From CAYQJL01 sp964612295 (GTDB lineage Bacteria; Eisenbacteria; RBG-16-71-46; CAIMUX01; WJJG01): a stretch of 64,000 nucleotides of DNA. Shown here one piece after another: positions 38,401 to 47,990 of the stretch. Position 1 is the first letter of the stretch. Each line of letters begins with the position of its first letter. The notes beneath the pieces were generated by a model that saw only the letters and a program-made list of their open reading frames with translations, made no database searches and had not been told where the DNA came from. Position numbers and translations under genes: made by a program. The stretch spans positions 1 through 64,000 of the forward strand of contig CAZTDY010000014.1 of assembly GCA_964612295.1 (NCBI GenBank). The letters run 5' to 3'.

Positions 38401-41400
38401 CGACAACGACTTCTTTGCTGATATCAACGACCTGGCCGGCTTCCAGATGCTGGACGCGCCTGGCGTGCCGTGGGGCGATGAGATCTTCATCGACGACGGT
38501 GACTTCGTCTTCGGTGAGGACGACATCGTTCTCTACGACGGCGAGAACATGGAGGTGAACACGCCTCTGGGCCACGTGCTCGTTCCGCTCACCACCGAGG
38601 ATCCCGCTGGCGGTGGCGACACCGACGGTGACCTTCTCGACGGCGAAGATCCGGATGATCCGGAAGACCAGGATGCTCCGTTCCTCGTCTACTTCTACAT
38701 TGCGGATCTGCCCTTCGTGGCTGACGGCGATGTCTTCTTCCGCGCGATCGCGGAGGACGAGACGGGGAACAGCGATGCCGATGGCGCCGAGGTGATCTCG
38801 GTGCTGGTCGGTGAGTTCGAGCCTCCGGTCACGGACGTCATCTGGGCCAAGACCGCTGCCGGAACCGAGCTGGATGTCTGGCAGACGACCTCCGATGGTG
38901 ACGGCGTTGATCTGGTCGGTGCGCAGGTGGACGACATGACGTTGTCGATCTTCGTGACGGCCGAGGACAACGACATCAGCGGCCCGCTCTCGATCGATCT
39001 GGTCTGGCGTTACAACCCGACCTGCTATCCCGAGCTGGAGCCGTGGGAGAACCCGTGGATGAGTGCCGCCGACGGTGGCCTCACCGAGATCGATGCCACG
39101 CCGCCTGAGTACACCTTCACCCTGGATCTCCAGGGTCTGGTGGACGACTACGGCGACGCTTCGATCGTCTTCTTCCCGCAGGCCGCGGACCAGGGTGGCA
39201 ACCTTACGCCGCCGCCTGAGGTCCCGTACGCACTGCGGATCATGACGAATGAGGCTCTGATCACCACGGCGCTGCCGGCGACGGTCGCTCCTGGGGTGGA
39301 GTTCACGTTCGAGGCCGAGTTGGTCACGCCGGTCGAAGGCGCCACGGTGTCGTTCTACTACGCGCCGAGGATCCTCGACGTCGTGGTCGACGCGACCCGC
39401 GTCAGTCAGGCCACGCCGTACATCGCGCCCGATCTCACGGTCGAGATGGCCAGTGGGCCTGAGTGCCACGTGGATCTCTACATCAACGATGAGCTGGCGA
39501 CCTACCACGAGGATCTCGGTCTGGTTTCCAGCCCGACGAAGATGGACTTCACGGTCAACGGAAGCGCGCAGATCGAGTTCGGCGCGCCGGTTGATCCTGC
39601 GGACGTGATTCTCGTCGACTACAACATTAATGAGTACGATCAGATCAACGAGGGCGACTCCTATCCGCCGTACACGGTGGCCTGGAGTTACCCGTTCGGC
39701 GTGCCGGATCCGCCGCCCAACTGTGAGGCTTACGACATCATTGCTGTCGCCGACCTCGGTGTTGTCGCGGGCGACGAGTGCGCGCTGACCGAAGCGATGT
39801 GCAGCGAAGGTCAGCTCCTCTACTTGGTGGGTGATGAGGCTCCGATGATGGGCCTCTATATGATGGGTGGCCGGAACGCCGATCCTGGCGACTTCTATCC
39901 TGGCAACCCCTCGTTCGACAGCGTTGCTGGCCTGACCGAGTGGAAGATGAGTGGTATCGAGCATGAGGTCTTCGCGGTCCATGAGGACGGCGACGAGCCC
40001 GTCAGCGTTGATCTGTTGCTGATCGACGAGGCTGGCACTGAGACCACCGTGCCGATGGTGCTCTACAACGATGAGCAGACCACGGTCCCGATGACCTTCA
40101 CGTTCTACGCAACCGACTACATCTACGAAGGACTCTGGATTGAAGACGTGATCGAGAACGTCTGGATGCGGATGAACGCTGTTGACTACGAAATGACGAT
40201 GCTCGAGCTGGGCATCTGGCAGGTCGCCGATGTTCCGGTGCCCGTCGGTGCCACGACCGAGTATGACTACTACATCGACATGGTGGGTGACGACGTTGGT
40301 GCGGTCCTTGATGCCCGCAACCAGCACACGCCGGTTCCGGCCGGGGTCGTGTCCGACGTCATCGTTCCCGACACGCCGTTCTGGTTCGCCTCGCTCGGCA
40401 ACGAGACCCCGGTTCCTGCGGAATCGGCCTTCTTCGGCACCGAGACGGCGGTCTGGCAGATCAAGCTGTTTGCTGAGTCTGTCGACGGCTACACGGCGTA
40501 CACGGCTCCTGAGCTGATGGTCTACGACCCGGTTGGGCCGACCATCGACGAGTTCACGATCGGCACGCCGCGTACGGATGAGTTCCAGGAGGTCTGGTGC
40601 CAGGTGTCCGATCCTGTTCCGGCCGACTTCAACATCATCACGGTGTCCGAGGTCGTCTGGGAGATCTGTGCGAACTACGACGCGCCCGAGGCCGACCACG
40701 TGTGGTTCGCCTGGGCGACCGACAGTTCGCCCGAGGACGGCTGGCATGGCACTTTGGAGCTTCTGGCTCCGGACAACGATTCGTTCGACAACAACGGTGA
40801 CGGCCGGGTTGACGAGCCGGAAGAGACGACGGTGACGGTCGCGACGCGTGCCTGGGCCCGTGATGACGGCTATAACCTGAGTGCTCCGGTTATGTTGACC
40901 TTCATTCTCGATACGACCGATCCGGAAGCGGTGGTGACCGCGCCTATGAACGGCGCAGTCTTCCCGTTCAATGGCGGTCCGTTCGAGATCACTGCCGAGA
41001 TCACGGATACCGAGGAAGATGTCGCCTTCGTCCAGTTCCAGTTCAACAGCGGTGGTGGCTGGACCGACATCGACATCACGCCGGAGTGGGATGGCGACGA
41101 TCCGTTCGACGCCCTGCCGCCGTACGCCGTGATGTTCGATCCGATCCACTACCTGACGGAGATGGACACCTACGTCCGGATCCGTGCGCAGGCTGAGGAC
41201 ACGGCTGGTAACGCGGATGGCGACGCACCTGAGATCTTGATCGCCATCAACGATACCGAGGGTCCTGCCGCACTGCCGATGTTCGCCAAGACCACCGGTG
41301 GTGCTGACTGGATGGCCCTGGCCGATCCGCATACCGCCATCACGGGTGATGGCGCTCACGTCCGCGTGGCGCTGGTCGATCCGACCGCGACCGAGGGTGT

Positions 41401-44400
41401 CGAGCGCGTCGACCTCGAGTTTGATGACGGTGAGTCGGACGCCTGGATCACGATCGGCATCATGGAAGGTGACGACATCACCTGGACCACCACGAGCACC
41501 GGTCACGTCGACTTCGACTGGGATGTCACCGGCATGGCCGAGGGCACCTATCCGGTTCGTGCGTGGGCCTACGACATCGACGGCACCCCGCTCAGCGAAG
41601 ACGCAATCGTGGCCTACGTGGTCGTCGACCACACCGGTCCCGCGGTGGTGTACGTGCCGATGGGCACGGACTTCGCCGGGTTCGTGAACTCTGCGAGCTA
41701 CGAGAACGACGGCACGCCCGAGCAGTCCTCGGTCGTCATCGTTCCCGACCCGATCACTGGTGACGTGACCTTCCTGGTCGCGACGCCGGATGCCAACGTG
41801 GCCGCGATTGCGCTGGAGTATCAGCTGCAGCCTGACGGCCCGGCTCCTGGCGATTGGGACGAGTGGGCTCACAGCTTCGACTACGAGCCGAACCTGAACT
41901 TCACCTATGAAGAAACCTACTACCATGTGTGGCGCCTGCTCGTTCACGACTGGGTGGACGAGGCGGCTGCTCTCAATGGTATCTACGCCTGGCGTGCACT
42001 GGCCATGGACTACGCGGGTAACGCGAACGGCCTGCACGACGAGAACAACCCCTGGACCCTGTGGACGGTCGATACCAGCGACCCGACCGCGGTCAGCCTC
42101 AGCCACAACCTGCAGGCCGATCAGGTCGAGTCCGGTGATCCCGTGACCTTCTACTTCGAGGGTACCGAGTCCACGACGGACATCGTGAGCATGCGGTTCG
42201 AGTGGCGCTACGCTGGTGGCACTTGGGCGGTGATCGATCCTGATGAGATCGTGGTGGTCACGAGTGCGAACATCGATACCGAATTCCCGCGCTGGTATGG
42301 CGAGATCACCTGGACCACGCCTTACCCGCTGGTGATGGACATGGCCGTCGAGTTCCGGGCAGTCTTCTATGACGCCGCCGGAAACGAAGGCATGGCCACG
42401 CGTCCGAGCGAGGACTTTGGTGCCGGTATCACCGTTGAGGACAACATTGCTCCTGACAACACCCAGTTGGTCTTCCTGGCCACTGCGGCTGTGTTCGTCG
42501 ACTACGACGAAGCGGGCTACGCTGACGATTGCGAGAACGACGATCATGATGCGTTGTTCTTGAATCTCGGCGGTGGCGCCACGACGTATGAAGCCGGCAC
42601 CGACATCGCGATCGACTACGGCCAGGACGGTACGCTCCTGACCAACGGTGCGACGGGCGCCGCGATCGGCGATGGCGGCAATATCTGGCCGCGTTGGGTC
42701 GACGAAGATGTGATCGAGGGCACGCTCCCGGTCACGCTCGCCAACAGTGTGTTCCTGGTCGCTCGCACGCAGGGCGCCGACACGGGTATCGAGCGGGTCG
42801 AGTTCTATGTTGAGAACGCGGCCGGCGACCTGCTCCTGGTCGGGGTCGACGAGTGCGTGCCCGCTTACGCCAACTTCGGCGCGAGCGGCGGATTCTGGCA
42901 GTGCCGCTGGAATACCGAGGACACGGACAATGCTGGTGCCGTGCTTTACCCGGATGGCGACTACACCGTCTACGTGATGGCCTGGGATCTCGAGGGTAAC
43001 GTCGAGGTCATGGACGCCTACGGTTCGCGGGCGGTCACCGTTGACAACACCGCGCCTGCGGCGACGCCGGATGCCGACGCTCTGACCGAAGAGGTCGAGG
43101 CCAGCTACGGTGTCATCGAGCGCAACGGCACGGTCCAGCTCTTCGCGCGGACCGAGGCCGAGGTCGACGACGACGTGGTCACCTTCTACTTCAAGCGCAG
43201 TGACGATCTGAACACTGGCGCGGAGTGGAGCTGGGTCGACGACGACTGGGGTGTGGATGACAACGACGTCAACCCGGACGACACGCGTCCGTACGTGTTC
43301 GACTGGGATCTGAACAAGACTCCTGACCTGGTCAGGGGCGTGAGCTACGATGTCGCTTGCACGACGACGGACATCGTCGGTAATGGCGAAAGCCATGTCG
43401 ACGCCTTCGACGACGAGGACGAGCGCTTCGTGACCTTCACCCTGACCGATACGATGGCGCCGTGCGCGACGATCACCGAGATCGCCCGCGAGACGGGGAA
43501 CACGACCCCGATCGTCTGGCCGCATCTCTACGATATGATCTACGCACGCGACTTAGATTACGTGGAAGCCACGATCCTCGACTACGCTGCGGATGCCGAC
43601 TTCGTCGAGTTCATGTTCGTCGCTGAGGGCGGCACGACTCCGACGCTGATCGACGTTGCCGTGGAAGAGGTTGGTGACTACACGTGGCAGATCAGCAACT
43701 GGGATCTGAGTGCGCTCACGCCGGGGGTCGTCTATGACGTCTTCGCCGTTGCGTACGACGTCTTCGGTAACGCCGATCTGGATGAAGAGACGGGTCGTCC
43801 GACCTGTGGCCCGGCATTCAAGCTGGTGTACGACAACACCGCGCCGAGCTTCGAGGCCGACCTCTCGAACCACTTGGAGTGTGCGCAGGACGGCTTCGGC
43901 TTCCTGTACTACCCGAGCTGCTGGAGGCACGGGCACGATGAGGTTCCTGAGGAGCTGACCGGTCCGTCCCTGTCCGAGTGTGGCCGTGTGGTGCCCTTCG
44001 GGTACTACGCTGCGGGCGGCGACGTCTACGACATCGACATCATCGACTACGGTGATGTTGGTGAGGCGACCTTCCGCTGGCGCGTCGACGGTGGCAGCTA
44101 CAGCAGCACGATCGCGACGGCTGCCGAGGTGCTCCTCGAAGAGGGCGTCTACGTGAGCTTCACCGATGGTGCTCCTGGCCACGACTCGTTCGACGACACG
44201 GACTTCTTCACGTTCACGACGGGCGGGAAGATCTACGACCTGATCTTCACGTCGACCGATGTGGACATCGATCGCGACCGGATCTTCTGGGAGTACAAGC
44301 TCTCCGCCGATCCGGACGGTGATGAGTACTGGATGTTCGACCGCATGAATGGCCTGGTCCTTTATGACGGTGAGACGCAGCAGTACTCGACCACCTGGGA

Positions 44401-47400
44401 TGTCGCCGGTCTGACCGGACTGTATGACCTGCGCCTCACGGTCTACGATCTCGCTGGCAACCGCCACACGATGATCATGGCTGAGCAGGTCATCATGGAT
44501 GGTGACGCTCCTTCGATCGACATCACGAACATCGTGATCCACGATCCTGAGGGTGGTGACGACACCACCATCGACCCGGTGGACTTCGGCACGGTGATTG
44601 ACGTCACCGCCGGCGACGTCCTCGAACTGTGGGTCACGGCCAATGACGACGATGAACATCTACCGGCCGACGCCGAGACCGGCGTCAGCACGGTGATCTT
44701 TGAGGTTTGGAACGACATCAATGAAGCGTGGTACGAGCTGGGCTTCTGGCAGGCCCCGAGCGAGACGGATGTCCCGCTCGAGGTGGTTGCCTCGCAGCTC
44801 TGGAACACGAGTGGTCTCGGCGAAGGCCTCTACCTCCTGCGTGCGCAGGCGAAGGATGAGCGCTGCAACGTGACGACGAGCATGACGGTCAGCATCAACG
44901 TGCTGGACCAGGTGCCGCCGCGCGCTCGCATCGCTGCCTTCGATCCTTGGCAGCCGTACCACGGTGACGATCCGACCAACTATTGTGACATCATCGCGGT
45001 CGCCTACTGCGACACGGAGATCACAGAAGTCCAGTTCCAGTACATGGACGGTGACATCTGGATCCCGATCGGTATTCAGACCGCGCTGCCGTTCGACTCG
45101 GTGTGTAACGAGGAGCCTCTCGATGCTGAGGGGAATCTCTGGTACACGACGATCGACCTCGGCATGTTCGACGTTGGACAGACGTTGACTCTCCGGGCCA
45201 TCGCCACGGACAGCTCTGACAACCAGGATGCGGAGCCGCCGACGCTCGATGCCACGATCATCGAGTATGCGGACGGGACTCTGGCTCTGGTGCCGGGCGC
45301 TGGACTGGGCATGGTCCTGGGCCTCGACCTCGTGATGGAGGGTGGTCACGATCCTGACGACATCATCGTCACGGTTCAGATGGCCGATGAGTCGCAGATG
45401 CCGCACGTCGTTTATACGCGTCCGCGGCCCATCGACGAGTCCGGTGACGGTCCGTGCTGGGTCAAGATGGTGCGTCATATCGATGACGGTACGCTGTGGT
45501 CGGGTCTGTTCGAAATCGACATGGATGACTGTGGCAAGACTGAGGTCTTCGTCACGGGTCTGGTCGGGGGCGAACTCGACATGATGGCTGCACACGTGTG
45601 GAGCTGGACGGTTACCGACGAGCTGGGTAGCAATGGCACGGCCATGGTGCCGGGTTACGACAACCTGGACACGGAAGAGGAGGGTGACTTCCTCTACGCG
45701 ACCACCTTCGTGCCGGGCGGTTCCGGCTTCGGTTGGGACTCGTGCTTCACGATGTTCCCGACTCCGGGACCGATGATGAATGTGGATCAGGAGCGCTTCC
45801 TGGTGCAGATCGATCGCACGTGCTACTTCGTCGGTATGCCTGATGACTACAACGATGAGCTGCATGAAGGCTTCTGGCCGCAGCTCACGATCGACTACGA
45901 TGAGACTGCTCTGGCTGCCGCGCTCGGTGAAAACTGGGCCGAGAAGGAGCAGTATCTGACGGTCCGCGTCTGGGATTCGGTCGATGGACACTGGGAAGGT
46001 GAAGCCATCTCTCACATCACGGTCGACGCCGTGAACAACACCGTCAGCTTCACGGTCCAGTACCTGGACTATGGCTGGCCCTACTACGCGATCTTCGCCC
46101 CGGCTGCCGAGGCGCCGGTCACCGTGGAAGGCTTCCTGCCGAGCAGCGTGCGCTACGGTCGCTGGAACTACACCGATGCGGATCCGGTGATCACGGCCAT
46201 GCTCTACGCGGGTGGTGTTGAAGAGATCGATGGCGAGAGCATCGAGTTGTGGATCGATGGTGAGCTCTACGCTTCCAGTGACTGGGTGCGTGGCGGACAC
46301 GGCCACTTCGAAATCAACCAGGCGAACAATGATGGTACGATCTACGAGGTCATCTACTGCCACTCGTACCACATGGGCGACTGGCTCGAAGAGGGCGATC
46401 ACACGCTGAACATCCTCTACAAGCACCTCGACGGACTGGATGAGTGGATTGAGCTGTCGCCGACTGCTCATGGAGCCATCTTCTACGTGGACCGCACGTC
46501 CCCGTACTTGGAGTTCCACGGTGGCTGGGTCAGCAACCCGCTCTTCAGCAACGTCTCCGGGTATCTCAACCCGGCGGTGCAGAACGACATGCTGACGGTC
46601 AAGATGTTCGACAACGGCGCGGGTATCTACGTGCGGCCGGACCACGTCGAGTGGGTCTGGGACTGCAACTGCTTCGACAACTTGCCGCCTACGCCGTGGG
46701 ATGCCGCGCATCCTGAGGGTGACTGCAACTACTACTATGGTGACTACGACGAGGGTTGCTGGGTCGAGGTCGACTGGGGCATCAAGTATGACATCTGGCT
46801 TGTTGAGCACGGATGCCTCGACTGCGACCACGAGGACGACCAGAGCGATATCGACGAGATCGAGGAGCGCCTGCTGCTCCATCAGGGCACCGCGGATGAG
46901 CTTCTGCCTTACCTGCAGACGATCAATGCCGAGGGTGAGCTGGAGAGTGGCTACGCCTCCTACAGTCCCGAAGATACGCTCGTGGTTCGCCTGCCCATCG
47001 TTGGTGGTGGCCTGATCGAGCATGACGACATTCTCGAGGTGACCATCTACACGGATAAGACGATCCACCAGAGCCACGGTGGCGACGACTACTACCACCA
47101 CGCCGCGGTCGACACTCTGATCCTGGATGATGGCGAGATTGTCTACATCTACTACGACACGTGGTATGACACGCACTCTCAGGAGCTGCACGAGTACACG
47201 GGCGGTGTCCTTGACTACGCCTGGAACATGGGTTCGCAGTACATCGAGCAGCGCTTCATCGTCGATATGGAAGCGCCGACCGCGACGCTGCTTTCGCCTG
47301 CGGGCGGCCAGGCTCCTCCTGGTGAAGGGTTCACCTTCAAGGTGGCCGTGGATGACGCAGCGGGTCTCGAGGACGTCTCTGCCGTCCTGAAGGGCCCCGA

Positions 47401-47872
47401 CGGTGAGGAGATCGAAATCACCGATCTCACGATCGAGGATGGCATGATTACGGGTACGGTTCCGGACGGGCTGGCACCAGGGAACTACACGGTTGAGGTC
47501 ACGGTGGCCGACATGGTGGGTAACACCGCCGTCGTCGTGATCCCGATCACGACCGATAGTGGCCTCCTGGCGTTGACCGAGACCTACGTCTTCCCGAACC
47601 CGTTTGATCCTGATGACGTCGAAGCGAAGGTTCACTTCAACCTGAGCCGCAAGGCGGACGTGACCTTCAAGGTCTACGACTTCGCCGGCGAGTACGTTGG
47701 AACGCTGGATCCGATGAGCTACGACCATGGTGGGACCTACGTGGTGTCGTGGGCGGGTAACGCCGCTGACGGAACCCCGCTTGCCAATGGTGCGTACATG
47801 ATCCGTGTTCAGGCGCACGATGGCTCGGCGACGAAGGCCACCACGCTGAAGGCCGTCATCTGGCGCGAGTAG
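32453..47872 (+). CDS. giant secreted multidomain Ig-like protein with FlgD/type-IX-like C-terminal domain
   Basis: A 5139-residue, very acidic protein. ATG 32453 follows GGGAGG and gives a signal peptide (1-31, cleavage after ADAQ); an in-frame ATG at 32345 has its ribosome site fused to the codon. The N-terminus has two copies of one module (about 63-185 and 425-560; LRLVFSE/LRILFAE, FDFLP, DWP). At least 16 Ig-like modules follow, marked by FQYS-DGG-W-like strands near residues 1451, 1613, 1730, 1963, 2180, 2860, 2985, 3119, 3247, 3449, 3577, 3718, 3873, 3942, 4080 and 4192. Calcium-type DxDxDG clusters lie near 913, 1124, 1226 and 2780. A cysteine cluster lies at 4733-4793. Residues 5043-5139 are a FlgD_ig/sorting-type domain with VFPNPFDP and LANGAYMIRV. 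Likely surface adhesin or scaffold; substrate unknown. Gly/Arg codons favour GGT/CGT, suggesting high expression. Confidence 0.9.
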   Translation: MNSSGRISLNWVTVLTLLMTGLFVGATADAQLPDARSGTAPSFYTSFGRDIEGAPDIVLGGPYIIAATWDPDGDGGDGELRLVFSEALNAGTFEDPDSGDDNFDFLPIGFDWRDGEMPDEVEVLDIPTGGDQRVVALRGFSETNPPEVGDEIALASIDDYTGDLVDWPAADRGIEGADGATSIDHTPVPVVTGPVAVMVAVSPEWYNTPLSMGDLEDIVLIIEFDHDIGLPVDTVEDIFDWTPEMADWTDGATPTDFNYTAGGDPNEMIVEWSADNRFRYMRPGWSKLWIREGQIAWDTATAGVNVAQNVMMDNDGPVLLGATYISTRDEVWLTFDEPVDPARLLAIGGGQYTVVGAAGFSGAENQTVGFTEGFPNSVKIVDAGFTYVNDVTTIELDAAAVPPISDYQDVPGPAGQPAIPMDDGLMILRVSYDEGGAGIADDVLRILFAEPIVNVGNIGAADFDFLPAALDAAWDDPDLVVSHATQGDHSVVSVTGWDNVGVLNGGRLPVGTLVTFSGAADINGLYTGSGPTVTRSSAVIPVADDVIDWPTVPLAEEATELIHKYYNPGPPTVIDEAYLAWREPGPDDLVDEWLLYTTTDEANLTQSLIDDYAGVAVPISNLRSQMYDSGDQIFSVNIAEGEETTDGTVLVDGDEVWFMLVPAVYSGSIGPEATALKFGAPIKVGPPCPPIDFLADLDDDMIHVRAVLDEVLEEWTYIIWGDPDSAPCGDSVFVSDDAVLHAEGNRLGAGLIAGDGSWGPITLDMPDPVLDEVFCFSRLEGQDVWSATSEDIIVDDEDPTVLLWDNGTNDVIRYADRFSPLQIYTEGSFVNILLKAYDGTDADPEALSDLMEIYADFSEINDGAAVTGVPDITMTPFVSLGADQKDNDGDWEAEDPASDVDLDSVMDFPEPYFDEDGDGLFTPGETFVDVDGNGLCDAPRTGGVDPATVEYDLMLDSADEDEHGFYEIQLTADFNDVTKGFPIEDAVTDPTMGFGELFDLEVFVTVQDTTYDMTTAYDGLDEDPAFFCEVDEVAPTESEIQGLQVTGGLGIDPDTVPNLIVPTDPTYHLGRFVNITANTESDDDVLFGVAQIYANRNGGGWVWEALSLDPSGDNADEGFPGVADFDDDGDATGGGGALTDGADNDEDGTIDEDGEGTDTADTEVTDAAQDSTQNASAGVDGVWRQTDTIDNDNDAFYTFEPYFDGGADVFQRVIFYNIDESVTNDADDDGDGAIDESDEVETYDSDLDDNEDGIIDGEAMELTADGGYIVTAFDDTYASTFYVDGSHILGSHPADQDGDLNPMTEFIQPTEEVLNEDLVPWAPGFPGMDWGMGDSVNDEFGWFTTRGENIDFEYFAALYDLTADGSTEYQARVLAYDQIGLMNPDYAFPIVFTLDITWPEDLVITNCDDGDVETGPADFADVVPDDDLLQVYDDADYSLTTENDDGAAEVLFQYRESTDGGLNWGPGGGTYGAVDGWDDLSTWDDSRPFTDTYTADALDNDPPANSLMVEFRAVPKDEFGNTPDLDAAMDPDSVCVFPVTIIDGTPPMTAFTMIWDVVNQTGPDPVDPAGPYDAYWYRDTYGPVQVPAGPVIDVWAWYDDLDGDDTTNDVARMIFEYREVGSDPDADWTYFATVTGTVVVDPVSGDTLDVDLTVPVAVNLDTETLGTGSYDIRVYGCDIEGNCNISTADIATIVIVEEGLRAYIQQPYVSGTGLLELYAFNYLHDETVDYVTFQYAVETVVPDDYDWITVGIDGAPSNRGDVLFHIGSNTPYYELEDLAVAAQHLEFNADELFWDPDLDGYSERDPIIQSANAVFNDADDTVLLGDNPPEGADLTPFPASFFHTDDIDDDEFSGGAEWVFEHNAEEGDNDELDMWHVQWDVSGLNGAHLARAVATDIFSATDEGDIPTVSVNVDPEPPYATIALVTLPDGTTLDPDEVPSLYVEGSHGWFMLTAECDAADLASIVFQYSINGGVDWTDLDINDDNDFFADINDLAGFQMLDAPGVPWGDEIFIDDGDFVFGEDDIVLYDGENMEVNTPLGHVLVPLTTEDPAGGGDTDGDLLDGEDPDDPEDQDAPFLVYFYIADLPFVADGDVFFRAIAEDETGNSDADGAEVISVLVGEFEPPVTDVIWAKTAAGTELDVWQTTSDGDGVDLVGAQVDDMTLSIFVTAEDNDISGPLSIDLVWRYNPTCYPELEPWENPWMSAADGGLTEIDATPPEYTFTLDLQGLVDDYGDASIVFFPQAADQGGNLTPPPEVPYALRIMTNEALITTALPATVAPGVEFTFEAELVTPVEGATVSFYYAPRILDVVVDATRVSQATPYIAPDLTVEMASGPECHVDLYINDELATYHEDLGLVSSPTKMDFTVNGSAQIEFGAPVDPADVILVDYNINEYDQINEGDSYPPYTVAWSYPFGVPDPPPNCEAYDIIAVADLGVVAGDECALTEAMCSEGQLLYLVGDEAPMMGLYMMGGRNADPGDFYPGNPSFDSVAGLTEWKMSGIEHEVFAVHEDGDEPVSVDLLLIDEAGTETTVPMVLYNDEQTTVPMTFTFYATDYIYEGLWIEDVIENVWMRMNAVDYEMTMLELGIWQVADVPVPVGATTEYDYYIDMVGDDVGAVLDARNQHTPVPAGVVSDVIVPDTPFWFASLGNETPVPAESAFFGTETAVWQIKLFAESVDGYTAYTAPELMVYDPVGPTIDEFTIGTPRTDEFQEVWCQVSDPVPADFNIITVSEVVWEICANYDAPEADHVWFAWATDSSPEDGWHGTLELLAPDNDSFDNNGDGRVDEPEETTVTVATRAWARDDGYNLSAPVMLTFILDTTDPEAVVTAPMNGAVFPFNGGPFEITAEITDTEEDVAFVQFQFNSGGGWTDIDITPEWDGDDPFDALPPYAVMFDPIHYLTEMDTYVRIRAQAEDTAGNADGDAPEILIAINDTEGPAALPMFAKTTGGADWMALADPHTAITGDGAHVRVALVDPTATEGVERVDLEFDDGESDAWITIGIMEGDDITWTTTSTGHVDFDWDVTGMAEGTYPVRAWAYDIDGTPLSEDAIVAYVVVDHTGPAVVYVPMGTDFAGFVNSASYENDGTPEQSSVVIVPDPITGDVTFLVATPDANVAAIALEYQLQPDGPAPGDWDEWAHSFDYEPNLNFTYEETYYHVWRLLVHDWVDEAAALNGIYAWRALAMDYAGNANGLHDENNPWTLWTVDTSDPTAVSLSHNLQADQVESGDPVTFYFEGTESTTDIVSMRFEWRYAGGTWAVIDPDEIVVVTSANIDTEFPRWYGEITWTTPYPLVMDMAVEFRAVFYDAAGNEGMATRPSEDFGAGITVEDNIAPDNTQLVFLATAAVFVDYDEAGYADDCENDDHDALFLNLGGGATTYEAGTDIAIDYGQDGTLLTNGATGAAIGDGGNIWPRWVDEDVIEGTLPVTLANSVFLVARTQGADTGIERVEFYVENAAGDLLLVGVDECVPAYANFGASGGFWQCRWNTEDTDNAGAVLYPDGDYTVYVMAWDLEGNVEVMDAYGSRAVTVDNTAPAATPDADALTEEVEASYGVIERNGTVQLFARTEAEVDDDVVTFYFKRSDDLNTGAEWSWVDDDWGVDDNDVNPDDTRPYVFDWDLNKTPDLVRGVSYDVACTTTDIVGNGESHVDAFDDEDERFVTFTLTDTMAPCATITEIARETGNTTPIVWPHLYDMIYARDLDYVEATILDYAADADFVEFMFVAEGGTTPTLIDVAVEEVGDYTWQISNWDLSALTPGVVYDVFAVAYDVFGNADLDEETGRPTCGPAFKLVYDNTAPSFEADLSNHLECAQDGFGFLYYPSCWRHGHDEVPEELTGPSLSECGRVVPFGYYAAGGDVYDIDIIDYGDVGEATFRWRVDGGSYSSTIATAAEVLLEEGVYVSFTDGAPGHDSFDDTDFFTFTTGGKIYDLIFTSTDVDIDRDRIFWEYKLSADPDGDEYWMFDRMNGLVLYDGETQQYSTTWDVAGLTGLYDLRLTVYDLAGNRHTMIMAEQVIMDGDAPSIDITNIVIHDPEGGDDTTIDPVDFGTVIDVTAGDVLELWVTANDDDEHLPADAETGVSTVIFEVWNDINEAWYELGFWQAPSETDVPLEVVASQLWNTSGLGEGLYLLRAQAKDERCNVTTSMTVSINVLDQVPPRARIAAFDPWQPYHGDDPTNYCDIIAVAYCDTEITEVQFQYMDGDIWIPIGIQTALPFDSVCNEEPLDAEGNLWYTTIDLGMFDVGQTLTLRAIATDSSDNQDAEPPTLDATIIEYADGTLALVPGAGLGMVLGLDLVMEGGHDPDDIIVTVQMADESQMPHVVYTRPRPIDESGDGPCWVKMVRHIDDGTLWSGLFEIDMDDCGKTEVFVTGLVGGELDMMAAHVWSWTVTDELGSNGTAMVPGYDNLDTEEEGDFLYATTFVPGGSGFGWDSCFTMFPTPGPMMNVDQERFLVQIDRTCYFVGMPDDYNDELHEGFWPQLTIDYDETALAAALGENWAEKEQYLTVRVWDSVDGHWEGEAISHITVDAVNNTVSFTVQYLDYGWPYYAIFAPAAEAPVTVEGFLPSSVRYGRWNYTDADPVITAMLYAGGVEEIDGESIELWIDGELYASSDWVRGGHGHFEINQANNDGTIYEVIYCHSYHMGDWLEEGDHTLNILYKHLDGLDEWIELSPTAHGAIFYVDRTSPYLEFHGGWVSNPLFSNVSGYLNPAVQNDMLTVKMFDNGAGIYVRPDHVEWVWDCNCFDNLPPTPWDAAHPEGDCNYYYGDYDEGCWVEVDWGIKYDIWLVEHGCLDCDHEDDQSDIDEIEERLLLHQGTADELLPYLQTINAEGELESGYASYSPEDTLVVRLPIVGGGLIEHDDILEVTIYTDKTIHQSHGGDDYYHHAAVDTLILDDGEIVYIYYDTWYDTHSQELHEYTGGVLDYAWNMGSQYIEQRFIVDMEAPTATLLSPAGGQAPPGEGFTFKVAVDDAAGLEDVSAVLKGPDGEEIEITDLTIEDGMITGTVPDGLAPGNYTVEVTVADMVGNTAVVVIPITTDSGLLALTETYVFPNPFDPDDVEAKVHFNLSRKADVTFKVYDFAGEYVGTLDPMSYDHGGTYVVSWAGNAADGTPLANGAYMIRVQAHDGSATKATTLKAVIWRE

Positions 47873-47886
47873 AGTAGGAAGTGATG

Positions 47887-47915
47887 GTGGGCCCGCAAGG
47901 GCGCTGCGGGCCCAC
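47887..47915 (+). terminator. hairpin terminator after the giant gene
   Basis: GTGGGCCCGCA (47887-47897) pairs perfectly with TGCGGGCCCAC (47905-47915), an 11-bp stem with a 7-base loop, 15 bp past the stop. Only TTCTGT follows, so termination may be partial and allow read-through to the OmpA-type gene. Confidence 0.55.
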
Positions 47916-47990
47916 TTCTGTAAGGTTTCAATCCAGACAGCCGGTTAGTTGTTCTGGGCGACCTTTCGGTTCAACTAAGGAGGTACGACG

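Noticed and set aside
34670..43525. An 8.9-kb reverse-strand open frame (2951 codons) antisense to the giant gene
   Set aside because: Its translation is repetitive Arg/Val/Asp-rich text with no domains. It mirrors the Asp/Gly/Thr codon pattern of the sense gene, which removes stop codons from the opposite strand.
44660..47818. A second long reverse-strand frame (1052 codons) antisense to the giant gene
   Set aside because: Same codon-bias shadow; no signal, motif or ribosome site of its own.
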